64,000 bases of DNA from JACMLD01 sp033761915 (GTDB taxonomy: Bacteria; Bacteroidota; Bacteroidia; Chitinophagales; Chitinophagaceae). Below the pieces are notes generated by a model. The model had not been told where the DNA came from and made no database searches. It saw only the letters and a list, made by a program, of their open reading frames with translations. The translations under genes were made by a program, and so were the position numbers. The DNA lies in contig JANRMC010000200.1 of the NCBI GenBank assembly GCA_033761915.1, positions 1-64,000 on the forward strand, read 5' to 3'. Positions 53,174-60,864 of this stretch are shown here, piece after piece (the stretch's first letter is position 1; each line of letters opens with the position of its first letter).

Positions 53174-53181
53174 TATCTTTA
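53174..53181 (+). promoter_or_regulatory. TAnnTTTG-like box (TATCTTTA) before GH53 gene
   Basis: One mismatch to TAnnTTTG, 15 bp before the ATG at 53197. Weak on its own. Confidence 0.35.
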
Positions 53182-53196
53182 GCTTTTAATACATAT

Positions 53197-54363
53197 ATGC
53201 GTTATCTTATTATTTTATTATTGGCCATTACTGTGGTTTTAAATATTGGTTGTACAGCCCAGCCATCAAATCCGTCATCAGTTGAATATAAATGGCAGCA
53301 GTTTGTAATGGGGGCCGATCTCTCTTATGTAAACCAGATTGAAGATGCCGGAGGTGTTTATAAAAAAAACAACCAGGTGGCGGATGCCTATAATATTTTT
53401 AAGCAAGCGGGTTGTAATACGGTTCGTATACGGTTATGGAACAACCCCAGCTGGCAATTGCAATTAACCGGTGGTAAACTGTACGCCAATTTACAAGATG
53501 CGGCTAAAAGCATTGCCCGTGCAAAGGCCTTGGGTATGGCCGTTAATTTAGACCTGCATTATTCTGATGACTGGGCCGACCCCAACAAACAGGAAATACC
53601 TGCCGCGTGGAAAAACCTTTCACTACCCGTAATGCAGGATTCAGTATATCAGTTTACTTTACAGGTATTGCAATACCTGGCCAGCCGCAATCTGGTGCCG
53701 GAAATGATACAAGTGGGTAACGAAACCACCAACGGCATGCTTTGGCCATTGGGTAAAATACAAAACGATACCGGCTGGGTGGCTTTTGGCGCTTTATTAA
53801 ACAGCGGTATTAAAGCCGTAAGAGACTTCTCTAAAACCAGCACAACAAAGCCGCAAATTATTTTGCACGTAGCCCAAATACAATACACCGGTTGGTGGAC
53901 ACAAAACCTGCTTACCAAATCCGGCGTTACTGATTTTGATATACTGGGCATCTCTCATTATTACAAATGGAGCACTGTAAACCAGATGACCGCTATTGGC
54001 GATAGCCTGCGTTCTTTTAAACAACGTTTTGGAAAAAAAGTAATGATTGTTGAAACAGCCTTTCCGTGGACGAACAGTAATAACGATAGTTACAATAATA
54101 TTTTTTACAGCACCGGCGATACTGTTGCCGGTTTTTCTATCACACAACAAGGCCAGCAAGAATACCTGCGCCAGTTAACCCAGCAAATAATTAATGCTAA
54201 ATGCGATGGTATTATGTATTGGGAGCCGGCATGGATCACTTCTCCTTTAAAAGACCGCTGGGGCACTGGCAGCTCTTGGGAGAATGCGGCTTTTTTTGAT
54301 TTTAACGGCAACTTTATAGAAGGCATTAATTTTATGAAATACCCGTATAAATTTCCGCAGTAA
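53197..54363 (+). CDS. GH53 arabinogalactan endo-beta-1,4-galactanase, lipoprotein
   Basis: This 388-residue glycoside hydrolase family 53 enzyme cleaves beta-1,4-galactan side chains of pectic polysaccharides. A lipoprotein signal (MRYLIILLLAITVVLNIGC, Cys19) anchors it to a membrane, probably the outer one. The (beta/alpha)8 domain opens FVMGADLSYVNQIEDAGG. NTVRIRLWNNP and DLHYSDDWADP are family signatures. The acid/base is Glu176 in QVGNETTNGMLWP and the nucleophile Glu286 in MIVETAFPW. No SusC/SusD pair is adjacent, so it is not in a classical polysaccharide utilisation locus here. It converges on a sugar isomerase-like gene. Confidence 0.92.
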   Translation: MRYLIILLLAITVVLNIGCTAQPSNPSSVEYKWQQFVMGADLSYVNQIEDAGGVYKKNNQVADAYNIFKQAGCNTVRIRLWNNPSWQLQLTGGKLYANLQDAAKSIARAKALGMAVNLDLHYSDDWADPNKQEIPAAWKNLSLPVMQDSVYQFTLQVLQYLASRNLVPEMIQVGNETTNGMLWPLGKIQNDTGWVAFGALLNSGIKAVRDFSKTSTTKPQIILHVAQIQYTGWWTQNLLTKSGVTDFDILGISHYYKWSTVNQMTAIGDSLRSFKQRFGKKVMIVETAFPWTNSNNDSYNNIFYSTGDTVAGFSITQQGQQEYLRQLTQQIINAKCDGIMYWEPAWITSPLKDRWGTGSSWENAAFFDFNGNFIEGINFMKYPYKFPQ

Positions 54364-54373
54364 ACAAAAAAGA

Positions 54374-54425
54374 GATTAGCCGGTAAGAAAACAAGTTATT
54401 TTCTTCTTTTCTTTCCGGCTAAAGG
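54374..54425. terminator. Bidirectional terminator between GH53 and isomerase-like genes
   Basis: TTAGCCGG pairs with CCGGCTAA with further inner pairing (AAGAAAA / TTTTCTT). It lies between two convergent stop codons. Confidence 0.8.
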
Positions 54426-54429
54426 TTTA

Positions 54430-55338
54430 TTAATAGCCCCAGTCTTTCATGATGGCAATATTTTCTTTAGCACATTCCAATGGAGATTTGCCCTGATAGG
54501 CTTCCTGCTCAATAATATAATGAATGGTGCCACCGCTTTTTTTACAAATGTCTATTACATCTTTAACACCCACAATGCCCTTGCCTAAAATGGTACTCTC
54601 ATATTTTTCATGCCCTCCACTGGCCAGTATTTCATCTTTAACATGCAAAGAAGCAAAACGCCCCGGAAACTGGTTTACCACATCAATGGCTTTTGCACCA
54701 CCATTGTATAAATTACCAGTATCTAATTGTTGTATCACCAGTTTGGCATCGGTGCTGGAAAGCATAATGTCGTACACCGTTTGATTGTTCAGGCGCTGAC
54801 TAAATTCAAAATCGTGGTTGTGATAACCAAACTTCATCCCGCTTTTGCGGCACAGCTCTCCGCATTTGTTAAATACCTCCATTGCATGTTTCAGGCGGTC
54901 GTACGTGTTTCTCCATTTTTCATCCAGCCAGGGGCTAATTACAAAAGTTTGTCCCACCACGGCGGCGTCTTCAACGGTATATTTCCAGCTGTCTGTAAAA
55001 TCTTTTTTGGTGTCGTCCCAATGGTTCATGGCCAGCACTGTGTGGCCGCTGGGCATTTTCATACCCAAATCGCTCAATACTTTTTTAAATTCTTTGGCGG
55101 TGTAGCCATAAAATTTACGGTTTACATAATTAGCATGCTCAACATATTTGTAGCCAAAGCCAGCCAGTTTTTTTAATGTATCCAACGGGTCTTTCATCAT
55201 CTCTGCTCTAACAGAATACAGTTGTATACCGGTTAACGCTTTTTGCTTAAGAAAAGAACCAAGGTTGGTATTCAGCAGGCTGGCACCGGCAAGCAGGGTG
55301 CTGGTGTTTTTAATAAAACTGCGGCGGGTGTGTTGCAT
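54430..55338 (-). CDS. Secreted sugar phosphate isomerase/epimerase-like protein (TIM barrel)
   Basis: This 302-residue protein of the xylose isomerase-like AP-endonuclease superfamily has a twin-arginine-like signal (HTRRSFIKNTSTLLAGASLL). GIQLYSVRAEMMKDPLDTLKKLAGFGYKYVEHA is a standard opening for Bacteroidota family members. Metal-binding cues are FGYHNHDFEF, QLDTGNLYNGG, SLHVKDEI and the late IIEQEAY. The likely role is isomerisation or epimerisation of a sugar, or action on a 3-keto-sugar, in the periplasm. The substrate is unknown. It lies convergent with the GH53 gene, so a link to galactan use is possible but unproven. Confidence 0.85.
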   Translation of the reverse strand: MQHTRRSFIKNTSTLLAGASLLNTNLGSFLKQKALTGIQLYSVRAEMMKDPLDTLKKLAGFGYKYVEHANYVNRKFYGYTAKEFKKVLSDLGMKMPSGHTVLAMNHWDDTKKDFTDSWKYTVEDAAVVGQTFVISPWLDEKWRNTYDRLKHAMEVFNKCGELCRKSGMKFGYHNHDFEFSQRLNNQTVYDIMLSSTDAKLVIQQLDTGNLYNGGAKAIDVVNQFPGRFASLHVKDEILASGGHEKYESTILGKGIVGVKDVIDICKKSGGTIHYIIEQEAYQGKSPLECAKENIAIMKDWGY

Positions 55339-55409
55339 AGCAATCTATTTTTATTGTTGTTGCTGAAGCTACACAAAAACCCTGTTTTTATAAAATGAAA
55401 TGTAAGGAA

Positions 55410-55585
55410 GCCGGCATTTGTTCTATGAGCGGCATCGTTGCGTCGCACTCTTGTACAATATCTGTTAATGGTACATGGTTTATAGCCAATGGTATTGCCA
55501 TAGACTATTAACTATTGACCATGGACATTCTTCTGTACAAGTGTGCGACGCAACGATGTTGATTGAAATTACTGTGGCTGGTAAC
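55410..55585. repeat. Full-length intergenic palindromic repeat, copy 13 (GTAC subtype)
   Basis: This is the cleanest GTAC-type copy. The left arm ends CGCACTCTTGTAC (55433-55456; 9-mer 55439-55447) and the right arm begins GTACAAGTGTGCGACG (55535-55558; 9-mer 55544-55552). The outer right end is GCTGGTAAC, 7 bp before the porin stop codon (55593-55595). The centre is unrelated to other copies and partly palindromic. Confidence 0.9.
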
Positions 55586-55592
55586 AAAAAAA

Positions 55593-57629
55593 TTAATTCA
55601 CAAAACTCCAGAAAATGCCCACACGTATTTGCATGCCGGGCAACGGGTAGCCGGGTATGGCAAAATTATTATTGGTAAAACCAAAGCCACCCAATGTGCG
55701 GGCCGTATTTAAATTTTCTGAACGCACATAGGCAACAAAACTGCGGATGCGAAAGTGCATGTATGCATTAATGGTGGGTAGTTTCAGGCGCAGGGTTTCA
55801 GTATCCTGATAAAAAAACTGGCCCTGCAGCGGAGAGTAGCCATCTGCTTTGTAGGCGCTGTGGTACACAATTTCTATACCGGTGGCCATGCGCAGGTTTT
55901 TAAAACCAAGGCTGCCCTCGTAACCAATTTGATTGCGGGTAAAAATTAAGGGCACATTTACCGGCGGGTTGCCCGTGGTTTGCTGCATGCTTACGGTGGC
56001 ATGCAAGAACAATTGCTTGCGCAGCCTGAAACGTTTTTCTGCCGTTACCTGCAACAGGTTAAACGGAGATGCCTGTTGTGCAGCTTTATAAAATTCTTTC
56101 AGGTAAGTATAGTTGGTTACTAAAAAATAATCGGCTCTTAATTTAAAATTAAAAGCAGGTTGGTCTAACAAACCAAAAATACGTACCGTGTTTTCTTTAT
56201 TAAAGCCGCTGCTGTTAGAAAAATTAAAACTGCTGAGCGGGTTAAATATAAAAGAAGGGGTTCTGTTTACGTTTTGAAAACCGGCTTCCAGATAGCCAAT
56301 TTTTTGAGAGAGTAGTCTTTTTAAACTGGCATAGGCATTATAGTCGCCACCATTTAAACCGGTAAGGTATAGCTGGCCGTTCAATTGCATATCCCACTTT
56401 CGGTTGCGGGTTTTGTTACGGTATTCTGCATGCAGCCAGGTATTGGTATAATTGGCGCTGCCACCATCAAAATTGCCGCGCAGTTGCTGCAGCGTGGCAC
56501 CTACTTTAATAAATTGGTTTACGTTTTTAGAATCCGGAAACTGCCATAGCGAAAGATCGTTGCTCAACTCGTTCCAGCTATCGTTTACATAATATGTAGA
56601 AGGCGTGCTTAAAAAATTATAATGCTTACGGTAAAAACCGGTATCTGTAAATTCAGAAACTTCACCATCATCAAAAGCATAACTGTAGCTGTTGCTCTGC
56701 AACGTATGCTCTATACGCAGCCTTGGGTAAAACAGGCGAATTACCACTGTGTCTTTAACAATAGAATCTTTCTGGCCAATATCATATTGCTGGCGCACCA
56801 AAAAATTTTTGTTGCGGTATTGTGTGCCGGTGGTTATGGCTGCGCTAAAGGGGTTAATGGCGCCGGGGTCGGTAGGCCCCAGGTTAGTAGGTATGCCTTG
56901 CCGGTTTGTTTTATAACCCACGCGGTCTAAATCGGCATCGTTTACAATGCCGCCATTATCGGCAGAAGAAATTTTGTTGTTTATTAAAACCACAAACATA
57001 CGGTAGCGCCGGTTGGGGCTTTGGTAAAAACTATTTATGTTATAGTTATTGTGTACGGTATTTTGGTTTTTAAAAAAGCCATTGGAGTTTATTAAACGAA
57101 ATTGGGCAGACAGATTCCAGTTACGGTTAATATTTTGTGTGTGCAGGGCATGCACCATCTGCTCTGCATTGCTGCCAATTAAATAACCCAGTTCTGAGTA
57201 GGGGCGGGTGGTATTATAAAAGCGGCTGTCTTCTGGTTTGAAAAAGTATAAATCGTATGCATGAAAACCGGCATCCCAACCCGGCTTTAATATGGGGCTG
57301 AACAAAAGCGGTTTGGTGGCATTGCCCAAATTGCCCAGGTGAATATAGTTTGCCGGTATAGGAAAACGCTTCGTAAAATCCAACACGCTGGAGTCAAACG
57401 TTTGATAGCGGCTGCTATCCAGATACCTGAAGTTAATAGTAATAGAATCTTCTAAGCCCGTACGTTTTTTAAAGCTGGAACTGTCTTTGCCGCCACCGCT
57501 GCTACCTCTGAAACTATTCCCCATATTTCCCATTTGGCCGCCCGAAAAATTACGCAGGGGGTTGCGTTGGGCAACAGCAGGTACAACCAGAGCCAGTAAG
57601 AGAAACGATATGGTAAACTGTTTTATCAA
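55593..57629 (-). CDS. Putative outer-membrane porin (PF14121-like)
   Basis: This 678-residue beta-barrel protein resembles the Bacteroidota putative porin family. After a signal peptide (MIKQFTISFLLLALVVPAVA) comes a Gly/Ser/Asn-rich low-complexity stretch (GGQMGNMGNSFRGSSGGGK). The family-typical region follows: ITINFRYLDSSRYQTFDSSV, NYIHLGNLGNATKPLLF, YSELGYLIGSNAEQMVHALHTQNIN and FRLINSNGFFKNQNTVHNNYN. The rest alternates in barrel style and ends QIRVGIFWSFVN. It is alone on its strand, downstream of punA. What it transports is unknown. Confidence 0.84.
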   Translation of the reverse strand: MIKQFTISFLLLALVVPAVAQRNPLRNFSGGQMGNMGNSFRGSSGGGKDSSSFKKRTGLEDSITINFRYLDSSRYQTFDSSVLDFTKRFPIPANYIHLGNLGNATKPLLFSPILKPGWDAGFHAYDLYFFKPEDSRFYNTTRPYSELGYLIGSNAEQMVHALHTQNINRNWNLSAQFRLINSNGFFKNQNTVHNNYNINSFYQSPNRRYRMFVVLINNKISSADNGGIVNDADLDRVGYKTNRQGIPTNLGPTDPGAINPFSAAITTGTQYRNKNFLVRQQYDIGQKDSIVKDTVVIRLFYPRLRIEHTLQSNSYSYAFDDGEVSEFTDTGFYRKHYNFLSTPSTYYVNDSWNELSNDLSLWQFPDSKNVNQFIKVGATLQQLRGNFDGGSANYTNTWLHAEYRNKTRNRKWDMQLNGQLYLTGLNGGDYNAYASLKRLLSQKIGYLEAGFQNVNRTPSFIFNPLSSFNFSNSSGFNKENTVRIFGLLDQPAFNFKLRADYFLVTNYTYLKEFYKAAQQASPFNLLQVTAEKRFRLRKQLFLHATVSMQQTTGNPPVNVPLIFTRNQIGYEGSLGFKNLRMATGIEIVYHSAYKADGYSPLQGQFFYQDTETLRLKLPTINAYMHFRIRSFVAYVRSENLNTARTLGGFGFTNNNFAIPGYPLPGMQIRVGIFWSFVN

Positions 57630-57690
57630 AACAAAGAATGCCGCAAACTTAGTAACTAAAACGCAGTAAGCCCAAGGCAGAACGTTAATA

Positions 57691-58512
57691 TTACAAACCC
57701 GCCACCAGGTGTTTAAAAATAGCAGTTAGTTTGGGTTCTGCATCTTTTGCAGCCTGCAATACTTCTTCGTGTGTTATAGTGTTTTCTTCATCACGTATGC
57801 CAAGGTCTGTAATTACGCTAATGGCAAATACTTTCATGCCCGCATGTACTGCAGTAATCACTTCTTGCACAGTACTCATGCCCACGGCATCGCCACCCAG
57901 TTGGTGTATCAGTTTGTATTCGGCACGGGTTTCAAAAGTGGGGCCGGTAACACCGCAATACACACCTTTCTTTAAATCAATATGCAATTCTTTGGCAATT
58001 TCTTTTGCCTTTTTAATAAGGTGTTTATCATAAGGCTCACTCATATCCGGAAAACGCGGACCCAGTTCATTTTCATTTTTCCCAATCAGCGGGTTGCTAA
58101 TAAATAAACTGATATGGTCTTTAATAAGCATCAGGTCGCCCACTTTAAAATCGTTATTGGTGCCGCCGGCTGCATTACTTATTAAAACAGTTTGCACGCC
58201 CAGCCATTTCATTACCCGTATGGGGTAAGAAACCTGTGTGGCATTATACCCTTCGTAAAAATGAAAACGCCCGGCCATACACACAACCGGTTTGCCTGCC
58301 AGTTTACCAAATATCAGTTTGCCGCTATGTCCTTCCACTGTAGATACCGGAAAATGCGGTATCTCGTTATAGGCAATTTCTTTTTCTATCTGCAACTCAG
58401 CACTAAAATTACCCAAGCCGCTGCCCAATACAATACCTACTAAAGGGGTGGTGCTATACATGCTTTTTATAAAAGCCGTTGTTTCGTTCAATTGCTCAAT
58501 TAATACACTCAT
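57691..58512 (-). CDS. punA: Purine nucleoside phosphorylase (PNP class II)
   Basis: This 273-residue enzyme of the trimeric PNP family phosphorolyses inosine and guanosine (and deoxy forms) in purine salvage. GIVLGSGLGNFSAEL is the phosphate-binding start, STVEGHSGKLIFG and GRFHFYEGYNATQVSYPIRVM follow, and VLISNAAGGTNNDFKVGDLMLIKDHIS is diagnostic. GPTFETRAEYKLIHQLGGDAVGMSTVQEV carries the ribose-binding methionine. It complements amn at 24.8 kb as a second purine salvage gene. A GTAC-type repeat half lies just upstream of the start. Confidence 0.94.
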   Translation of the reverse strand: MSVLIEQLNETTAFIKSMYSTTPLVGIVLGSGLGNFSAELQIEKEIAYNEIPHFPVSTVEGHSGKLIFGKLAGKPVVCMAGRFHFYEGYNATQVSYPIRVMKWLGVQTVLISNAAGGTNNDFKVGDLMLIKDHISLFISNPLIGKNENELGPRFPDMSEPYDKHLIKKAKEIAKELHIDLKKGVYCGVTGPTFETRAEYKLIHQLGGDAVGMSTVQEVITAVHAGMKVFAISVITDLGIRDEENTITHEEVLQAAKDAEPKLTAIFKHLVAGL

Positions 58513-58522
58513 AATTTTTTAT

Positions 58523-58594
58523 GTTACCGGCATTGGTTCCTGCTTCAGCTTTTGTTGCGTCGCACTCTTGTACAGCAGTGCGTTTGGCAACGGC
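58523..58594. repeat. Intergenic palindromic repeat, copy 14 (right arm decayed)
   Basis: The outer end GTTACCGGC starts at 58523. The left arm GTTGCGTCGCACTCTTGTAC is at 58554-58573 (9-mer 58556-58564). The right arm survives only as GCAGTGCGTTTGGCAACGGC. It lies in the divergent region between punA and the T9SS type B gene. Confidence 0.75.
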
Positions 58595-58711
58595 ATTACA
58601 GTCAAAGCCTGTTGTTATGCAAAATCTTTATAATCTAACGCCCGTTTATCTTTTGTAAATGAAGGCAGCAAATATACACAATGCATTTACCACAGTTGCA
58701 TTCTTTTTATA

Positions 58712-58743
58712 TTGGCATAAGCCCCGTTTATGAATTATATTTG
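58712..58743 (+). promoter_or_regulatory. Promoter of the T9SS type B gene
   Basis: TTG (58712-58714), a 21-bp spacer, and TATATTTG (58736-58743) match the minus-33 / minus-7 consensus well. Transcription would begin near 58750, which supports a start upstream of the first ATG of the gene. Confidence 0.6.
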
Positions 58744-58763
58744 AAGACTAAATTAACCAGACC

Positions 58764-60698
58764 ATTAAACATATTTGTTACATACTGTCATGCATGGCTG
58801 CTTTCTTTACTGCCGTGCCATTGTCGGCGCAGTTGTGCACCGGCAGCCTGGGCGATCCGCTGGCCATTAAAAACTTTGGCAGCGGCAGCAACCCCGGCCA
58901 ATCACTGGCTCCGGGTGTAACTACGTATAGTTATACAATCAGTGGTTGCCCGCCCGATGGAAGTTATACTATTTACAGCAGTGCCGGCAGCTGTTTTAAC
59001 GATTCGTGGCATGTGCTTACAGAAGACCACACCCCCGGAGATGTAAACGGGTATATGATGGCGGTGAATGCGGCACTTACCCCGGGTGTTTTTTATTTAG
59101 ATACTGTAAAGGGTTTGTGCGGCACTACGCTGTATGAATTTTCTGCCTGGGTGTTAAACATATTAAAGCCCACCGCTTGTAATGGTGCTGGCACAAGACC
59201 CAATCTTTCTTTTAGCATAGAAACAACCGCAGGCGTTGTATTACAATCGTACAACACCGGAGATATAAACAGCACGGCAACACCGGTATGGAACCAATAT
59301 GGTTTTTTTGTAAGCCTGCCACCCGGTGTAACCGATGTGGTATTGCGTTTAACCAATAATGCCCCCGGTGGTTGTGGTAACGATCTGGTGCTGGATGATA
59401 TCGCCTTCAGGCCCTGTGGCCCCAAGCTGGATGCCTTGTTTGCCAACGTTACGGGTAATAATGGCACGGTTAACTATTGTATTGTTAGCAGCCAGTCGGT
59501 AAGTTTTACTGCCAATTTGCAAAGTGGTTATACCAACCCGGCTTACCAATGGCAGGTAAGTGCCGATGGTGTATTGTGGAATGATATTGTTGGTGCCACC
59601 ACAGCTAACTATACCAGAGCTTTTAATGTAGCCGGCACATTCCGCTATCGTATTACGGCAGCAGAAGCTGCTAATATTGCCAGTACCAAATGCCGGGTGG
59701 TATCAAACGTATTAACAGTAATAATTGACTCAGTACCCAAACCTGCGGCTGCCAGCAATGGCCCTGTTTGCGAAGGCGGTGTAATTAATTTAACAGCTAA
59801 AGACGGTGTTACGTATCAATGGACGGGGCCCAATGGTTATACTGCCACCGGCACCCCTGCAGTAATAAATGCAGCACAAATTAATCAATCGGGTAAGTAT
59901 TATGTTTTGGTAACAACAGCCGGTGGTTGCACCAATACAGATTCTGTACCGGTGGCTATTAACCCCAATCCCATAGCTGCAGCCGGTGCTGATGAAATTA
60001 TATGCGATAATGAAAGCGTGGTGCTAAGCGGTAGTGGCGGCACAGCATACGATTGGCAACCCACAACGGGATTATCCAACGGATCGGTACCCAACCCGGT
60101 GGCAGCACCCAAGCTAACCACTACTTATATTTTAAGAGTATTAAATAGTTTTGGCTGCGGCGATACAGATACTGTTACCGTAACTGTATTAACTGCACCC
60201 ACTGCAGATGCCGGCCCCGATTTAACGATTATTGAAGGAACAGCTGTAAAAATAAATGCGCAGGCAACAGGGGGTACTCTCACCTATTTATGGTCGCCGC
60301 CCCTTTATATAGACAACCCGGGCATACTAACACCCACCGTGGCCCCGCCAGATAATTTGGTTTACCGGTTGTCTGTAATATCAGCCAATGGTTGTGGTGC
60401 TGCGGAAGATGAAGTAGCTGTACGAGTATTTAAAAAACTAATTGTACCCAATGCGTTTTCTCCCAACGGAGATGGAATTAATGATAAATGGATGATTGAA
60501 GCAATAGGCTCTTACCCCGAAGTGGTGGTGGAAATATTTAACCGCTACGGGCAAAAACTATTCCGCTCGGTGGGGTATACCAGACCATGGGATGGAACTT
60601 TAAATGGCCAGCTTTTGCCAATTGGCACCTATTATTATTTAATAGACCGCAAGAACGGGCTGCCACAACTGAGCGGCAGTGTAACTATTCTTCGTTAG
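58764..60698 (+). CDS. Gliding-motility-type (T9SS type B sorting) secreted protein
   Basis: This is a secreted protein of about 644 residues. The N-terminal half has a lectin-like or jelly-roll appearance (TLYEFSAWVLNILKP ... NDLVLDDIAF). Ig-like and PKD-like repeats follow, rich in Cys pairs (VCEGGVINLTAKDGVTYQWTGP; ICDNESVVLSGSGGTAYDWQP; DAGPDLTIIEGTAVKINAQ). The end is the type B sorting domain: VPNAFSPNGDGINDKWMI, VEIFNRYGQKLFRS and PWDGTLNGQLLPIGTYYYLID. The first ATG (58794) gives only a 13-residue leader. Using ATT at 58764 would give a full signal peptide (KHICYILSCMAAFFTAVPLSA), so the start is uncertain. No enzyme motif is seen. Confidence 0.8.
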   Translation: MKHICYILSCMAAFFTAVPLSAQLCTGSLGDPLAIKNFGSGSNPGQSLAPGVTTYSYTISGCPPDGSYTIYSSAGSCFNDSWHVLTEDHTPGDVNGYMMAVNAALTPGVFYLDTVKGLCGTTLYEFSAWVLNILKPTACNGAGTRPNLSFSIETTAGVVLQSYNTGDINSTATPVWNQYGFFVSLPPGVTDVVLRLTNNAPGGCGNDLVLDDIAFRPCGPKLDALFANVTGNNGTVNYCIVSSQSVSFTANLQSGYTNPAYQWQVSADGVLWNDIVGATTANYTRAFNVAGTFRYRITAAEAANIASTKCRVVSNVLTVIIDSVPKPAAASNGPVCEGGVINLTAKDGVTYQWTGPNGYTATGTPAVINAAQINQSGKYYVLVTTAGGCTNTDSVPVAINPNPIAAAGADEIICDNESVVLSGSGGTAYDWQPTTGLSNGSVPNPVAAPKLTTTYILRVLNSFGCGDTDTVTVTVLTAPTADAGPDLTIIEGTAVKINAQATGGTLTYLWSPPLYIDNPGILTPTVAPPDNLVYRLSVISANGCGAAEDEVAVRVFKKLIVPNAFSPNGDGINDKWMIEAIGSYPEVVVEIFNRYGQKLFRSVGYTRPWDGTLNGQLLPIGTYYYLIDRKNGLPQLSGSVTILR

Positions 60699-60772
60699 TA
60701 AAAGTATTATACGGTGTTGCTGCGTTTGAATTGAGGTGCTGCATTTTATTTTTTGCTGCAAAATATTGTGCT

Positions 60773-60796
60773 GTACAAGTGTGCGACGCAAGGATG
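60773..60796. repeat. Right arm of intergenic palindromic repeat, copy 15
   Basis: GTACAAGTGTGCGACGCAAG begins at 60773 (9-mer 60782-60790) and is followed by GATG. A possible decayed left arm (GTTGCTGCGTTTGAATTGAG) lies near 60714-60733. Outer ends are not clear. Confidence 0.7.
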
Positions 60797-60806
60797 TTGA
60801 AAAGAA

Positions 60807-60836
60807 TTGGTATGGCCGGGCTCAAAATTATGTTTG
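60807..60836 (+). promoter_or_regulatory. Promoter of dapD
   Basis: TTG (60807-60809), a 19-bp spacer and TATGTTTG (60829-60836) fit the Bacteroidota promoter consensus. The start ATG lies 28 bp beyond the box. Confidence 0.65.
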
Positions 60837-60864
60837 CTACTTTACCTTCGCCAAAATTTTTATA

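Noticed and set aside
52978..53196. glmS ribozyme upstream of glmS
   Set aside because: The leader shows no recognisable ribozyme core, and the ribozyme is typical of Firmicutes.
12485..55585. Integron attC sites as an explanation for conserved arms with variable centres
   Set aside because: There is no integron integrase or cassette array, and the genes between repeats are housekeeping and in both orientations.
1..60796. CRISPR array
   Set aside because: The repeats are kilobases apart, inverted, and without regular spacers.
1..60796. DNA uptake signal sequences
   Set aside because: Uptake signals are short and also occur in genes; here conservation extends over more than 100 bp with defined ends and is strictly intergenic. 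Not excluded, but mobile or structural repeats fit better.
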